Shown one piece after another: positions 37,322 through 48,715 of a DNA stretch of 64,000 bases; position 1 is the first letter of the stretch, and the number at the start of each line of letters is the position of its first letter. Under the pieces are notes generated by a model that was not told where the DNA came from, searched no databases, and saw only the letters and a program-made list of their open reading frames with translations. Location: the NCBI GenBank assembly GCA_022496205.1, contig WTXD01000027.1, positions 304,636 to 368,635 on the forward strand, written 5' to 3'. The stretch comes from Gloeopeniophorella convolvens (Eukaryota > Basidiomycota > Agaricomycetes > Russulales). The translations under genes and the position numbers were made by a program.

Positions 37322-37840
37322 AATTTTGACTCCCCAATGAGTGAGCTGAGCATGCTCCCTGGCGTACCTACAAATGCATGTCTCCATACTTTCAGAGATG
37401 GTCTGACTCGTGATCGGGCTTTATTTGCTCATCCGTAGCTAGGAACTATATTATCTCGCGTGATACTACCCTTGGTTTACTCAGTTTTACCCTTCTCCTA
37501 TGCGTTGTCAAGTGAACAGTGGTTTCTAGGGTTCCTTGGTACGGCCTTGTGTGGTTCAAGGCTCCCACGAGTTGGCAGTGGCTCGAACGAGGATGTCAGC
37601 TCCGGGCTGTGTAGTAGATAGTGGCACGACTCGCGACTGACCTATTGGCTGGGACACTCGGACCGGTGTGTTTCGGCTCTTCCCGACGGTGGCGCCGAAG
37701 TTGGACTCCTTGCTTCAGATTTGCCACACCTTCTCCTCTGCACTCCACTGTTTCTAACAATCCAACAATATAATGCCCGAAACTGTGCGTTTTACGTCCC
37801 CGACATTCCCCGCAACACTCAGAATATAATTACCACAATC
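37322..37840. other. Spacer between F-box B2 and SDR2 (duplicated)
   Basis: Corresponds to 31580-32100; no gene seen. Confidence 0.45.
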
Positions 37841-39062
37841 ATGTCTATCATTGGACTCGACGAGAACCTCAGGGTCGCCACTCGTCATGAGTAAGTCGCT
37901 TTTGTCTCCAAACCTGTCAATGCTCAGACACCGTACCGATACAGCGTATACCCCACCGTCGACCCAGAGAAGCTTTACAATGTGCAGGCGTACGCAGGCA
38001 TAGTCGTTTTGATCACCGGCGCGTCGCGCGGCATCGGTCTCGAAACAGCACTTCAGTATGCGCGCGCCGGCGCATCCCTGACACTCGTTGCACGCAATCA
38101 AGCAACGCTTGACGCTAGCAAAGATGCAATCCTCCGTGAGGCTCCCAGTGCACAGGTGCTCACATTCCCCACCGATGTACGTGATGTCAAGAAGGCCGAA
38201 GAGGCCGTCGCGGCGACTGTCGCCCGGTTTGGACGCCTGGATGTGCTCGTGGCCAACGCCGGCACCGTCAGGCCGATGGATGCGCGTGCGTCTTTTTTTT
38301 GTGAGATCACTTGACCCCCGTTGACCGACGTTACCCTGCTCAGCCTTCGCAAGCATGGACCCAACAAGCTGGTGGAATGTGCTCGAGGTCAATATTCGTG
38401 GAACCTACAACTTCATCCAGTGTGTCTGATCACGCTTGTTTCTGGTACCGGATAACCTATGTTGTATGCAGCTTTGCTGTCCCCGAGCTTGTGAAGACGA
38501 AAGGTCGGATCGTCATTGTCACTTCAGCAGCAGCCCAATACCGCGTGCCCTTGGCCAGTGCTTATTGCACGTCCAAGCACGCTGTGGACCGCTTTGCAGA
38601 GTTCGTCGCTATCGGTAGGCCATCATTGTTCAACGCGAACGCTGGGTTATCATGTATGCTGACACATTCGCAGAATACCCAGAAATCAAGTCATTCTGCA
38701 TGCACCCGGGCGTCGTCGACACGGAGCTCCTCGCTGAGTCGAGCTCACCAGGCTTCCCTGCCGAAGATAGCGTCGCCCTACCGGCAGTGACGATTCTGTA
38801 TTTGACATCAGGGAAAGCGGACTATTTGAGCAGTCGCTTTGTCTCTGCTACCTGGGATTTGGGAGAGGTTGAGCGCAACTGGAAGGAAAAGATCATTGCG
38901 CAGCATTCCCTCGTCAACAAGCTCCCCTTCCACAGTAGACTTGCAGTCTGGGACTTACTCACAGCTACCAGGAGCGTAGCCAGCAAGTTCTCGTTCCGCC
39001 TAGTGTACTCGAATTTTAGCGCTACACTCTATGCTATTCTATTGTTCAACATGTCACCGTAG
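37841..39062 (+). CDS. Short-chain dehydrogenase/reductase, copy 2, with an altered C-terminus
   Basis: NAD(P)-dependent oxidoreductase; substrate unknown. The first exon MSIIGLDENLRVATRHD (37841-37890) joins VYPTVDPEKLYNVQAYAG and the cofactor motif TGASRGIGLETALQYARAGA. NAG follows in DVLVANAGTVRPMDA. Further exons give PTSWWNVLEVNIRGTYNFI and VTSAAAQYRVPLASAYCTSK. Here the Ser, Tyr and Lys of the active site are all present, with the Tyr-x3-Lys as YCTSK. The tail PGVVDTELLAESSSPGFPAE is normal, but after HSLVNK one base is missing relative to SDR1 (agctcccc against agttttccc). The frame thus runs on about 40 residues (LPFHSRLAVWDLLTATRSVA... LFNMSP) instead of ending SLPQ. The core is intact; the extension is either tolerated or a consensus error. 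Confidence 0.78.
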
Positions 39063-39256
39063 CGTCGCCACGTTGTGAACGTGACGGTACGCATGCATGC
39101 ATGAGCGCTTGAGCGCTGGGGGTCGGGTCACGTGGCCGTCGCGTCCTAAAGTCTGCGCGCGATTGACAGACACCGCGGCGACTCTCGGGACCAGCCCGGT
39201 GCTTACTTTCGCAGAACGCCCACTATCTTCCACTGAGGTCCCACTTATTAGCGTAT

Positions 39257-39718
39257 ATGCACGCGCGCACATACAATAAGGTGGGCAAGAACTCGCCACA
39301 CTTGCGAAGCATTGACTGATCCCACTTCCTTGCTCAGAAACAGGTCGAGGCTCGTGTCACTGAGCTCGAGGCGGAGATTGCTGAACTAGAGAATGCACTG
39401 GGGTACGCTATGATAGTGATAGATTCCTGGATTAGTTTCGAAAACCTCATAGACCCGGCGAAGACGCGCAACAGATCGTCTCCCAACACATCAAGTTGCT
39501 CCATCGTTACAACGAAGCCAAAGACGCTGCACAGGTGCGTTATCTATTTCTCAGGCTCTTCCAATGTAACGGCCGCGTAGATCATCATTGGGAAGGTGTG
39601 TTATATACAATCATCAACTATTTTAAGGGACACATGCGCATATATGCAGCTCGCTGCCCACAAGCAGACCACTATTCGACAGATACACGAGGACTACGGT
39701 CTTACAGATGAAGATTAA
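39257..39718 (+). CDS. Swi5/Sae3-type DNA recombination mediator, very small split gene
   Basis: Swi5 with Sfr1 stimulates Rad51/Dmc1 strand exchange. Pieces in three frames join through consensus introns. Exon 1 is 39257-39280 (MHARTYNK). The intron 39281-39337 leads to KQVEARVTELEAEIAELENA (coiled coil). A further intron leads to PGEDAQQIVSQHIKLLHRYN then EAKDAAQ, the next to IIIGK, and the last to LAAHKQTTIRQIHEDYGLTD then ED, stop TAA 39716-39718. The total is 84 residues, right for Swi5. The pattern HIxLLHxYNExKDxAQxxIGKLA and the final YGL are family hallmarks. The start exon is the weakest part; the rest is well supported. The promoter overlaps the right end of duplication unit 2. Confidence 0.8.
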
Positions 39719-39930
39719 CGTGACTTCTCGGGACTCGCATGCTTTTCCAAGACTTGCTCCAGGATATGGACACGCATACATGTGGTGCAAAGTTACGCTT
39801 TGCGACTCGAGGCATTGTTTGTAGCGTCTATTCACCATAGCCTCAGTATACCAATGTACTATTAGGAAGTGTCCTAGATGGGATCGTTCAGAGAGATTCA
39901 TGAGATGCCTGAAGCAAAGGCTCACTGCAG

Positions 39931-41436
39931 TCATATCCATACTTGCGTCGGAGTGAAGCCGAATTCGTTCTTCATCCGCAGGGAGGAATCAAGAATCAAA
40001 CTCCAGCAATCGTTGTCATCAGCAGAACGGCCCCCATCAGCCAATGTTGCGGCAAGGTAATGTGCAGGCGACGCGCCTTGATGATCGGTATCTTCCCATG
40101 AACCCGCACCAGAATTTACGATGGCTTGCAGTACGGCGGCATCTGGAGCTCGACCTGAAGGGAGAGCATAGTGAATCGAGCAACGCGCAGGGCTAGCAGT
40201 GGCGTGCGGCGGTGAGGAGGGAAGGCATGCAACATGCAACGGGGAATGACCAAGGACTGATTTGTGCGCGAGTAGCTCTTGCAGCACATCTTCAGAGAGT
40301 CGCGCTTGCAGCTCCCCCAGAAACCAACGCAGTAGCGACGCATCGCGCGCAGCCGCAGCAAAGCGGACGGTCGTCGTCTGCATTATGGGAGAGATGTAGT
40401 CCACCGCCGCGCCATGAGCAATCAGCACCTCGCATGCGCCGCGATCACATGCTGCAAGTGCGAGCTGCAGCGGGGTGCGCATGCCGGTAGCGAACTCGGG
40501 GACGTTGGGATTGAGCTTCCCATCCGCGAGAAGCGCACGAAGCAGCTCGGTATTGTGTGTACTGATGCACTGGTGGAGAGGTGTTGTCGCCATGTAGTAC
40601 GATGTAGGGAGCCCGGACAACGGCGCCCACACGCTTGCGAGCGGGTTGCCGTCAGCGGCGGCTACTAGCGCCGCACGCCTGTCCCACGCCGCACTGGGGT
40701 CAGGTGCACTGTAATACGCCACGTCGGCGCCGCCCGATATCAGCTGCAGAGCGATTGAGCAGCGACGCGCGTCGTCGAGGTGGGAAAGGGACTCCGTGAT
40801 AAGCCATTCGAGGTTGCTGAGGGCCTGCATGTCTTCTAGACTCTCACTGTCGACTGCGCCGAGGGCGTCGAAGCGGAAGCACTCCCGCCGGCGAGGCATG
40901 AGCTCGACATCGGGGAGAGAAATTGGAAGTGCTGCAAGGTTCGCCCACGAGCGCGAGAACAGCGTGCGTAGGAACGGAAGGTGTGCCGCGTCCCCGTCCG
41001 CATCCGCGTCGCCTGCGATGGGCGCCTCATGGATAGCGATCCGGCACCACTCTTCCCATATCCTGTCGTTGTCCTCCAGCCCATTGACTCCGCCAGCAGT
41101 GATAATGATATTCAGATTGTCCCATCGGCCGGCGCGCACAGCTGCGCGGAAGACGTTATCGCTGGCCGGGTAGTTCAGTTGGCAGGCATCGTCGACGATC
41201 GCGCCGCGATCAAGTAGTGTGACGAGGAAGCGGGGGTCTTCGTGTGCCGCCGCGACATGCACGGCTAGCGTTGGGATTCGGCCGTCGCGGCTGTACAGAT
41301 AGTCGTTCGAGTTGATATCTTCGCCAGCGTCGAGCAGCGCAAGGAAAAGTTGGTGGTTGGAAGATCGGACAGACTGAATGAGCGCATCTTCGCCGTATTT
41401 CTTGCGCCAAGATGAAACCGCTGATTCAGCGTCCAT
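39931..41436 (-). CDS. Ankyrin-repeat protein, single exon
   Basis: One uninterrupted frame of about 500 residues. I place the start at Met 41436 (MDAESAVSSWRKKYGEDALI), six codons inside the longest frame, but 41454 is possible. Ankyrin-like units include NHQLFLALLDAGEDINSNDY, HVAAAHEDPRFLVTLLDRGA, TTPLHQCISTHNTELLRALL and TPLQLALAACDRGACEVLIA. There is also a late HSPLHVACL and a final SPAHYLAATLADGGRSADDN. No catalytic or membrane segment is visible, so it is probably a protein-interaction scaffold. It converges on the Swi5 gene, with about 210 bases between stops. No frame damage. Confidence 0.75.
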   Translation of the reverse strand: MDAESAVSSWRKKYGEDALIQSVRSSNHQLFLALLDAGEDINSNDYLYSRDGRIPTLAVHVAAAHEDPRFLVTLLDRGAIVDDACQLNYPASDNVFRAAVRAGRWDNLNIIITAGGVNGLEDNDRIWEEWCRIAIHEAPIAGDADADGDAAHLPFLRTLFSRSWANLAALPISLPDVELMPRRRECFRFDALGAVDSESLEDMQALSNLEWLITESLSHLDDARRCSIALQLISGGADVAYYSAPDPSAAWDRRAALVAAADGNPLASVWAPLSGLPTSYYMATTPLHQCISTHNTELLRALLADGKLNPNVPEFATGMRTPLQLALAACDRGACEVLIAHGAAVDYISPIMQTTTVRFAAAARDASLLRWFLGELQARLSEDVLQELLAHKSVLGHSPLHVACLPSSPPHATASPARCSIHYALPSGRAPDAAVLQAIVNSGAGSWEDTDHQGASPAHYLAATLADGGRSADDNDCWSLILDSSLRMKNEFGFTPTQVWI

Positions 41437-41454
41437 CTGGCCAGTTTGCAGCAA

Positions 41455-42753
41455 CCATGTCGATACGAATGAGTGAGAGTCATGAAGTTGGTGATCGTGA
41501 CCAACAAAGGCGCCAACAGGGTAGTCTCCCAGAGGCAGACGCTGGATTACGTCAACCCTTGTTCCGCGGGATCCTCCATCTGGCGTCTGCTTCCAATACC
41601 CGGGCCACTGTCGGGAGGTCCTATTTTTCGCATCTGCCGCATATTCTAAGTCTTGTCTTCCTAAATTATCTCACAACACCCTGCCCCCTCGAATCTGGGC
41701 ACTGTGTCTGCGTCGTCGTGCGTGCCCTCGACGACCACTGCCACTAAGTTGACTCTGCAGAACACTCGGGAATGGAATGTATGCAGTCAAAAACATGATA
41801 TATTGAATCTAAATCCCACATGCGTGCGCAACGGCTGCCTCGCATGATTGCGGCTGTAACTTGGATGACTCCAGGCTGGCTGAGTAGGGCCGAGTGGGTT
41901 CGAAAATCCATTGGATAAATACACTGTGCATGGTCCGCGTGCTCACCTACGATCCGGGATGCATCCGTAGAGTGATGACAGTGTCAAGACTCGATAACAC
42001 ATCCACGTATGCTCTGCGCCAGTTTTGCGCACAGCCACGAGTGTTGATTGCCAAGAGATAGCACACATGTGCTGGTGACGATTGACTTCGCAGACTCGCC
42101 GGCTCGTGTGTTGCCATTCACACCATTTGACCGGGTCATTGAAAATGGGCTGGAGAGGTGGAGGAGGATATCTGCGTGGTGCTAGAACCTTGTGAAGGCC
42201 AGTGTTGCGCTTGCTGCTCGCGTCAGCCTTCAGATACGATGGTCTCTATGAGATCGACGAGACTAAGGGTAGGGCTCGGACTCGCCGTCGGTGGCATACA
42301 GGCCATGAAGCTGCGGTCGGAATATACTTTCATAATTTCGAGCACGACCGTCCGCGCGTCACTTCGGACTTCGAATACCCCCACTTATGCTATCCCAATC
42401 AGGAAGGGGGGGGGACCTCCCGACAATACGTCCTGTATTGAAAGCAGACTACAACAGGGCGCTTGCAACCAAGTTTGGGCGCTTTACATAAATCCCGCTT
42501 GCTTCCCACTGAAAATGCACTCGATCAGTTGATCAGCTAATCGCACACAACCGCACACCGATCGCAACGATGAAACCCAAGCCAGATCGGCCACAGCAAA
42601 ACAAACTGACACTACATTTTACAAAAAATCCGACAAACGCCGATATCATACAATCATGCACGTGCAATGATGCGCTCGCATGAAGCGGACACCCCACTTT
42701 CTCCCTTGTGCGAATCGACTTCGCAGTCTGGGAGGCATCTTCGAGAAACCCTT
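41455..42753. other. Intergenic, with a weak SRA-YDG-like fragment near 42.2 kb
   Basis: No gene can be assembled. On the plus strand about 42220-42260 reads FRYDGLYEIDE after a possible acceptor (ctcgcgtcag). This recalls the YDG motif of SRA domains, but the surrounding conserved blocks are not found. A run of nine G lies near 42408-42416. Confidence 0.3.
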
Positions 42754-44708
42754 CTAGATACTGTCGGGGATCTTCGGCGTCGAAGCAATGAAGAAGCCTA
42801 GCTTCTCTGCGTTGAACGGCTGGTACCGGGCGGCGAGGAACGGATCAGCCCTGCGAGCTCGTCAGTGACCAATCCACGCATCCGAAGGACTGAGTGAGCA
42901 CGTACGCGAGGGGGGTGTCCATGGTGCTGCGCTCATGAGTAAACGCATCAAACGAGTAGTTCAGATGTTGGGCCCCATCTGTCAATACGAGTGAGGATGA
43001 TATCGACATGTTCGCGAGTGAAGCAACTTACAACCAGACTCCCCAACGCCAGCGAAAGGTAATTCGGCCACTGCATAATGTGAGACAACAACCAAAGAGC
43101 AAGGGTGGGTACCCACCTGCAAGTTGGTACATGATATCGTTATAAATGAGAGCACCGCTCCGCGTCTCGTCGGTAACTATCATGAGATCAGACCAACGTT
43201 TAAAGAAGGAAGCGCATGCCACGTACGAGCTTGCTTCAGCTTAGGATCCTCTGTGAAAGCATACAATACAAGGGCGTGTGGCCTAGTTTCCCTCGGTCAG
43301 TCACCTGAACGCCAGAAAATGCTCAAGCACTTGCCTAGCGTTGATGAATGCGATTGCTTCCGCCGTGTCCTTGATGGGAACAATGGGGAGAAGTGGCCCA
43401 AAAATCTCCCTTGTACATACAGTTCAACCAACGCAGGAACAGGACCAGCTCTGAACGACTCACCCGTCCAGGAGGGCATCGCCTTCGGTCACATCCCGGA
43501 AGATGGTAGGCGCAATGCGTGAATGGCCATCGACTTCTCCGCCGAACGCGATGGTCGCAGTCGATCTCTTTAAGATACCCGTAAGGCGCTTGTAATGGTT
43601 CGGCGAGACAATCGACCCGTAAGAATCAGAATTGAGTGCTCCCTGGGGGAAGAACTCTTCTGCTGCCTCTTTCAGCGCCTCGATGAATGCGCCCTGCGCG
43701 GCGTGAGGGATAAGGATGTAATCCGGAGCCACGCAAACCTGCGCAGACCCACGTAAGCCAGGTGAATCAGATAGCGCGGAAGTAGCAACGCACCTGACCC
43801 GCGTTCACCGCCTTTCCCCACAGAATGCGCTTTGCAGCAACCTTGAGGTCTGTGGTACTCGGGTCGACGATGACCGGGCTCTTCCCGCCCAGCTCCAAGG
43901 TGATAGGGGTGAGGTGCTTGGCGGCCGCTGCAGCAATGATGCGAGCAACCTGGTTATTTCCGGTGTAGAAAACTATGTGGTATCAGCTACACATTCTTCA
44001 TGACCGAATGCGAACTGACTATGGTCCCACTTGAGCTCCAGAAGCCGGGTGGTCTCAGGGACAGCACCATTAACCACGCGGAAGGCGGAAGGGTCGAGGT
44101 ACTTCGGGACGAGCTCAGCAAGCAAGGCCGCTATGTGCTGGCTGACTTCTGAGGGCTTGATGACAGCAGCGCAGCCGGCAGCGATAGCGCCGATCAACGG
44201 CTCGAGTAGGGACATATAAGGGAAGTTCCACGGTCTGAGAATGGGCGTCAGAACATCCTGCAGCGATAGAACCGAGACTCTCGTACGCGATGATGAGGAC
44301 GACGCCCTTGGGGCTCTTGAGGACAGTCGGGTTGAAGGGCTTCTGCCAGTCCGGCACCGAGTCGATCTTCTGGGGCGCCGCCCACTCATCGAGAAGTTCG
44401 GCACTCTTCAGGCTCCGCCCAATGATGGGGGCGATCTCCATAGAGGTGGCTTCGACGAGAGGCTTCTTGAGATCCGCAGCGAGGGCCTTCGCAATAAGTT
44501 CACTGTTCTCGCTGGTCATGCGAGCGAGCTGCAAGAGCTGTTGTTTGCGCCATGCGAGCGGGCGCGTAACACCAGCGCGGAAGGAGGTCTGGAGTGCCTC
44601 ATATATCTATGACAGGCTTGGTTAGATGGTGAACACATGTTGTATGGCAGAGTGTCAAAGACATACGGTGGCTATTTCATCGACCGGGGTATGCTTGAGT
44701 TCTGACAT
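42754..44708 (-). CDS. Aldehyde dehydrogenase, class 3/fatty-aldehyde type
   Basis: NAD(P)-dependent oxidation of aldehydes to acids. The start ATG 44708 gives [14 protein letters not shown], then [20 protein letters not shown] and [20 protein letters not shown]. The N-terminal fold continues [20 protein letters not shown] and [20 protein letters not shown]. The active site shows the catalytic Glu in [14 protein letters not shown] and the Cys in [15 protein letters not shown], split by an intron just before the Val codon. Further on come [20 protein letters not shown], the end of which uses a GC-AG intron (gcaagt...ctag), and [18 protein letters not shown]. The C-terminus is [14 protein letters not shown], stop 42754-42756. 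There is no membrane tail, unlike ER-bound fatty aldehyde dehydrogenases. All exons join in frame. Confidence 0.87.
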
Positions 44709-47200
44709 TCGAGTAGATGAAGAAAATGGAGGATTGAGGTCTGAGGAGGAGTGAGGAGGTCGTCCAACCATGCATGGGAATATATACTCCACACGGACGC
44801 CCCTGCGCATAAACGCTATGAGTAATCGCAGGGCTAATGGAGAAAACCGAGGTCACAGTAAGTAAGATACAGTGCATAGCAAGGATCGCACCGACGAAAG
44901 ACACGGAGATCGGCAAGCCAAGGCACACCAGTGCAGACGTCTTCATTCAGGTTGTGAGCTGGCCATGCCAGCAACCGCAATTCTGTCGTGAACCTCGGGC
45001 ATACGAAGACCGAGCCCGCACCGACGGGAGCAGGGTGGGTTCACCAGACGGGATTCCGCAAGGATGTTGTAAGGCGGAACCGGCGTAAAGGATATTGTAA
45101 ATCCATGAGCAACCCATGATCTTCTCATTAATTGGAAGAAGAGATGTTGGACCTGAATGCGATGCCCGGACCCTCGGAAAAAGGCAGTACTAAGCGCATG
45201 ACGATGCATATGCCGGTCAGTAATGTCGCACATTGCTCACGGTGACAACATCATATGCGTACGTTCAAAGAATGAGTAAGGCCGTCACCAGTAGCAGGAT
45301 GAGATGGACGAAAAGGACACACGAACATTGATTGATTGATGTATGCAGTCAAATGGAGACCTGCCAGTGAACACGATGGCCCCCCTTCGACTGGGGGCTG
45401 GCCGGGGCCGGCCGGTCCGCTCACATTCGTTAGCGAAAGCTTTCAATGCAATTTGCACGCATCACACTGCTATCGAAGGACCCTCAACGGGATGGAACAC
45501 AGATCCATGGATCGCTCAACAGCTACTCCTCAGACATATCTTTAACTGAGATCCAATGCTCTGCAGTACCAGTCAATCTGTCCTGTGCGATCACAAATGA
45601 ATCTGAGCACTTCCTACTGCACAATAAATCATCCATATGAGGGACCAGATCCTCCTCGGCCCAGGCAGCAAATCGATAGCCGGCCCATCATCTGTGTAAG
45701 GTATGAAGACGGGCAAGATGTCAGCAGCCAGCACCTGAGAAATCCGCAGCAGGATCGCGCGCCGGAATGGTGCCAGCACTGCCGTAGGAAACGATCCACG
45801 TCGCTCTGAAAGTTCTTGGCGCCCCCGAATCTTCGGGGCTTGATCACAAATATGTCGACGCTGCCAAGCGTCATAACGAAGCTGCCGCATATTTGAGCCA
45901 ACGCGGACATAGTTGCGAGTCCAGGCATCCACGGGGCACGGTGGGTCCTGGTTCCGAGAATCCGAGCTGGGGAGGTGACTTTGATGACCACCGACTTATC
46001 CAAGAGCGAGATCTGAGCCCGGTCAGGCCCGGAACGAGTTACTTTGCCAGCGAGGTTCAAGTTGAAGTTGTGCGTGGGGATGGAAAATCGCCTGCATACA
46101 TGGGCCGGACGAGGAGACGTAGAGAGGAAGCCGGTGGTCAGAATCTCCGGCTGAGACATGGGTTCGACGCAACGACCATCCGTCGCCACCTGCGACATTC
46201 ATGCGCGAAGGTATACCGCCCCTCCCGCCGCGACCAGTCCCAGTCACGCACAAGGTGGGGACCACCAAAGACATTGTCGGGGATGGTCACTCGTCGCTAC
46301 AAGCCCCGGAGCAGGATCTGATTAGGTGCATCAAACAAGCGTCCATGAGGGAGCGGGACTTGCACAAGGCGTACCAAAGTGTTTCGTAGCCCAGTCACCG
46401 CGCCCATCATCCCTTCGCCCCTAAACACGCCGCAGTCGCCAACCCGCTCCCGCCCGAACTTGCAAGGAAGCCAGTGCGAACCAAAGGAGGTTCTTTTCCT
46501 GTATAAAGTGACGAGGCCAATCGAAACGCCGCTGAGCGCGTTCCAGTAAGCCATCTGATACGTTGTAAGCACAGCCTTAAGGCCCCATAGCCAACACTGA
46601 GGCACTGCAGTAGCCACGTGGCGAATAAAGGCACGACAACGCTACGCTCTAAGCAAGGAAAGTCTGTATCCCCAACCCGGTAAATCAGAAAGGTATACCG
46701 CAAAAGAGATGGCTGAGCTTCTTGACAGTCCCAGATGTAAGCTAGCCCGAGCGACAATATTCTGGTTGTGGACCTCACGCGCCATCGGGAGGCCAGAGAC
46801 ACCATGGCGCTGCCTGCGTCTGGACCGGCGAGATTCGAAGGGAAGAAGCTGGATTCATCGAAGGAACGGTGCGTTGCGACACAGCTGCTGAGCGTCGACA
46901 TGGACTTGGGCAAAACTTGAACAGTATGATATATCGGTGGTGGATGGCGGTCGAGTGCAGTTGAGTTGTCTCGGTCGAACGTAACGTTGGCACGGCATAT
47001 TCCGAAGGCGACGGCGATCTGCGGCGATGCCCGAGACCCAACGAGTCTCCCGAGACCGCGGTTGCTCTACTTGACGTTCGTGAGCTTCGATCAAATCTTG
47101 ATCTTAGGTCAGGCCGCTGCACAAAACAAGGTGCACTGAATCGCAAAACTGTCAGAGGGACTGAGAACTTCCTGGCGACCAGTGGTGCATGTATCACACA
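44709..47200. other. Gene-poor stretch with weak minus-strand coding-like segments
   Basis: No gene can be supported. The longest minus-strand frames (46407-46913, 45629-46198) have scattered hydrophobic stretches such as GLKAVLTTYQMAYWNALSGV. They could be the remains of a membrane protein, but frames do not link through good splice sites and no motif is clear. Confidence 0.3.
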
Positions 47201-48321
47201 CGAAGATCCTGACCGGCGCATCTGCGGTGCACCAACGCATCGGTGGCCCTTTTGCCCTGCACATGGACGGCGAGCAAGCAACATACGTCACTAGAGCAAG
47301 CTGTCTGCCTGCTGCAACCAGGTCGAAACGACTTTGGGTTTATCGAATCGAACGATCAAGCATATGCACACGTCTCCATCCGAGAAGAAGTCTCTTTCTT
47401 TTATTCTCTCGAGAAACAGCCCACAAATATGACACACAAATAAACAAACGAACACTGAGCACGAAATGCGAGTCCGAGTCCGCACCGAATCCCGCCGCGC
47501 CTGCACATACGAACATGCATACAGCAATTCATACTATCCGATCAAATGCAAACCTATCCAAGAAAAGCAGAAAAAGCCCACAACACGACCACCGCGCTGC
47601 ACACACAAGCACACACAGTAAACGAGCGAGTGTTGGAACGGAGCACATTGAGCTAGTGAGCGAGCGAGCGGACGACATGGGAGGGTATATACACGAATGG
47701 CATTGCGGTCTCGGCGACGGCGGTCTGCGCACGCGCGTGCGCCTACTTCAGACCGGGCCCTCCCGTGCCGCGCTCCGGCTCCCCCGCGCCGTCGCTGTCG
47801 CCGTCGCGCGCCAGGTGAGAAAACCGGGCGCAGCCGAAGACCGGAAGCCACCGCCCGGCCGGCCGCCGCGCAAGCAACGTAAGCGGGGCAAGCGAGCAGG
47901 CGAAATGGAACGATGGCTTCTGGGGCGGCAACGGCGATGGCGACGACGGAAGAGCGGCAGCGGCGATAGCGAGACGCAAAAGAAGAAAGCGAGAAAGGGG
48001 AAAGGAAGGAAAAGCAACGTGGAAGGGATAAAATAAAGGAAAAAAGAGGGAAAGAAAGGGGGACAGCTGGGGCGCGATAGATAAGCGGATAGAGAGCTGC
48101 GATGAATAAGGCGAAACGGAAGTAAGAAGGCAGAAAAGCGAGAAGAGGAGGGACATGTGCGTGCGTGTGGTGCGGTGCGGCGTGCGGTGGCGGTACGGGG
48201 TGGGTTGTTATGTATGAGTACGGATAGAAAGCCTAACTGTAAGTGTATCGAGAATGACGAGACGCGGTCGTGCGGTGGGTGGGCGCGGTGTAGGACGTGG
48301 GCGGGCGTGGGCGCCACGAAC
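47201..48321. other. 3' flank of the G-gamma gene with a purine-rich tract
   Basis: From about 47980 to 48155 the plus strand is almost entirely A and G with short C/T breaks; it is pyrimidine-rich when read with the G-gamma gene. The plus-strand frame here (47182-48036) has low-complexity Arg/Lys composition and no domain. Confidence 0.4.
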
Positions 48322-48715
48322 TCACTGCACGGTACAGCATCCGCCGCCGGTTTGCGGCGCATAAGGATCCTCGTTCTTCCCAACAGGGCCCCACACGGAC
48401 GGCACCTGAGTTCCAATAAACATATCGCATCAGCATACAGGCGCTCGCTCGCTTGGCTCGGGGATGAAGAAGACGAAGAAGCGACACGGCAACGGGTGCC
48501 AGTGGGTGGAGGCGAAAGGTGGATCTGAAAGGAGGACAGAAGGAGAGGCGACTTACGAGGTGGTCTGTTGTTGTTTTGCAGTATCGTATCAGGCTCGCAC
48601 TTGCTTCGCTCACGCGAATGCGTGGACGGCCGAGGTCCTCACGGAGACGTTGGTTATGCTCCATCAGGCGACGAAGCTTCAGCTCAGACATGGATTGCTT
48701 TGGGCGGGACGACAT
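48322..48715 (-). CDS. Heterotrimeric G-protein gamma subunit, two exons, CAAX-ended
   Basis: G-gamma pairs with G-beta in pheromone and nutrient signalling and anchors it to the plasma membrane. Exon 1, 48715-48557, encodes 53 residues: [20 protein letters not shown] then [20 protein letters not shown] and [13 protein letters not shown]. The 151-base intron 48556-48406 has gtaagt and ctcag ends. Exon 2 is [20 protein letters not shown] then GGCCTVQ, stop 48322-48324. The total of 80 residues suits the family. The end CTVQ is a CAAX box predicted to be farnesylated (Gln at X), and the Cys just before it could be palmitoylated. The N-terminal helix is the G-beta coiled-coil contact. Confidence 0.9.

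Larger units (their letters stand above)
33420..39180 (+). repeat. Segmental duplication, unit 2 (F-box A2, F-box B2, SDR2)
   Basis: Head-to-tail partner of unit 1, offset about 5.70-5.74 kb, with the same three genes in the same order and orientation. Divergence is visible in every gene and in the spacers, so the duplication is not a very recent assembly artefact. Confidence 0.85.

Noticed and set aside
41880..41925. tRNA-like B box (gggttcgaaaatcc)
   Set aside because: No A box, no anticodon arm and no acceptor pairing; not a tRNA.
42158..42532. 124-codon plus-strand frame as a gene
   Set aside because: No start context, no homologous text across the frame and it runs through a poly-G tract; only a short YDG-like motif is noted as a weak finding in another frame.
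47182..48036. 284-codon plus-strand frame
   Set aside because: Low-complexity Arg/Lys-rich tail produced by a purine tract; no start context and no domain; it is the 3' flank of the G-gamma gene.
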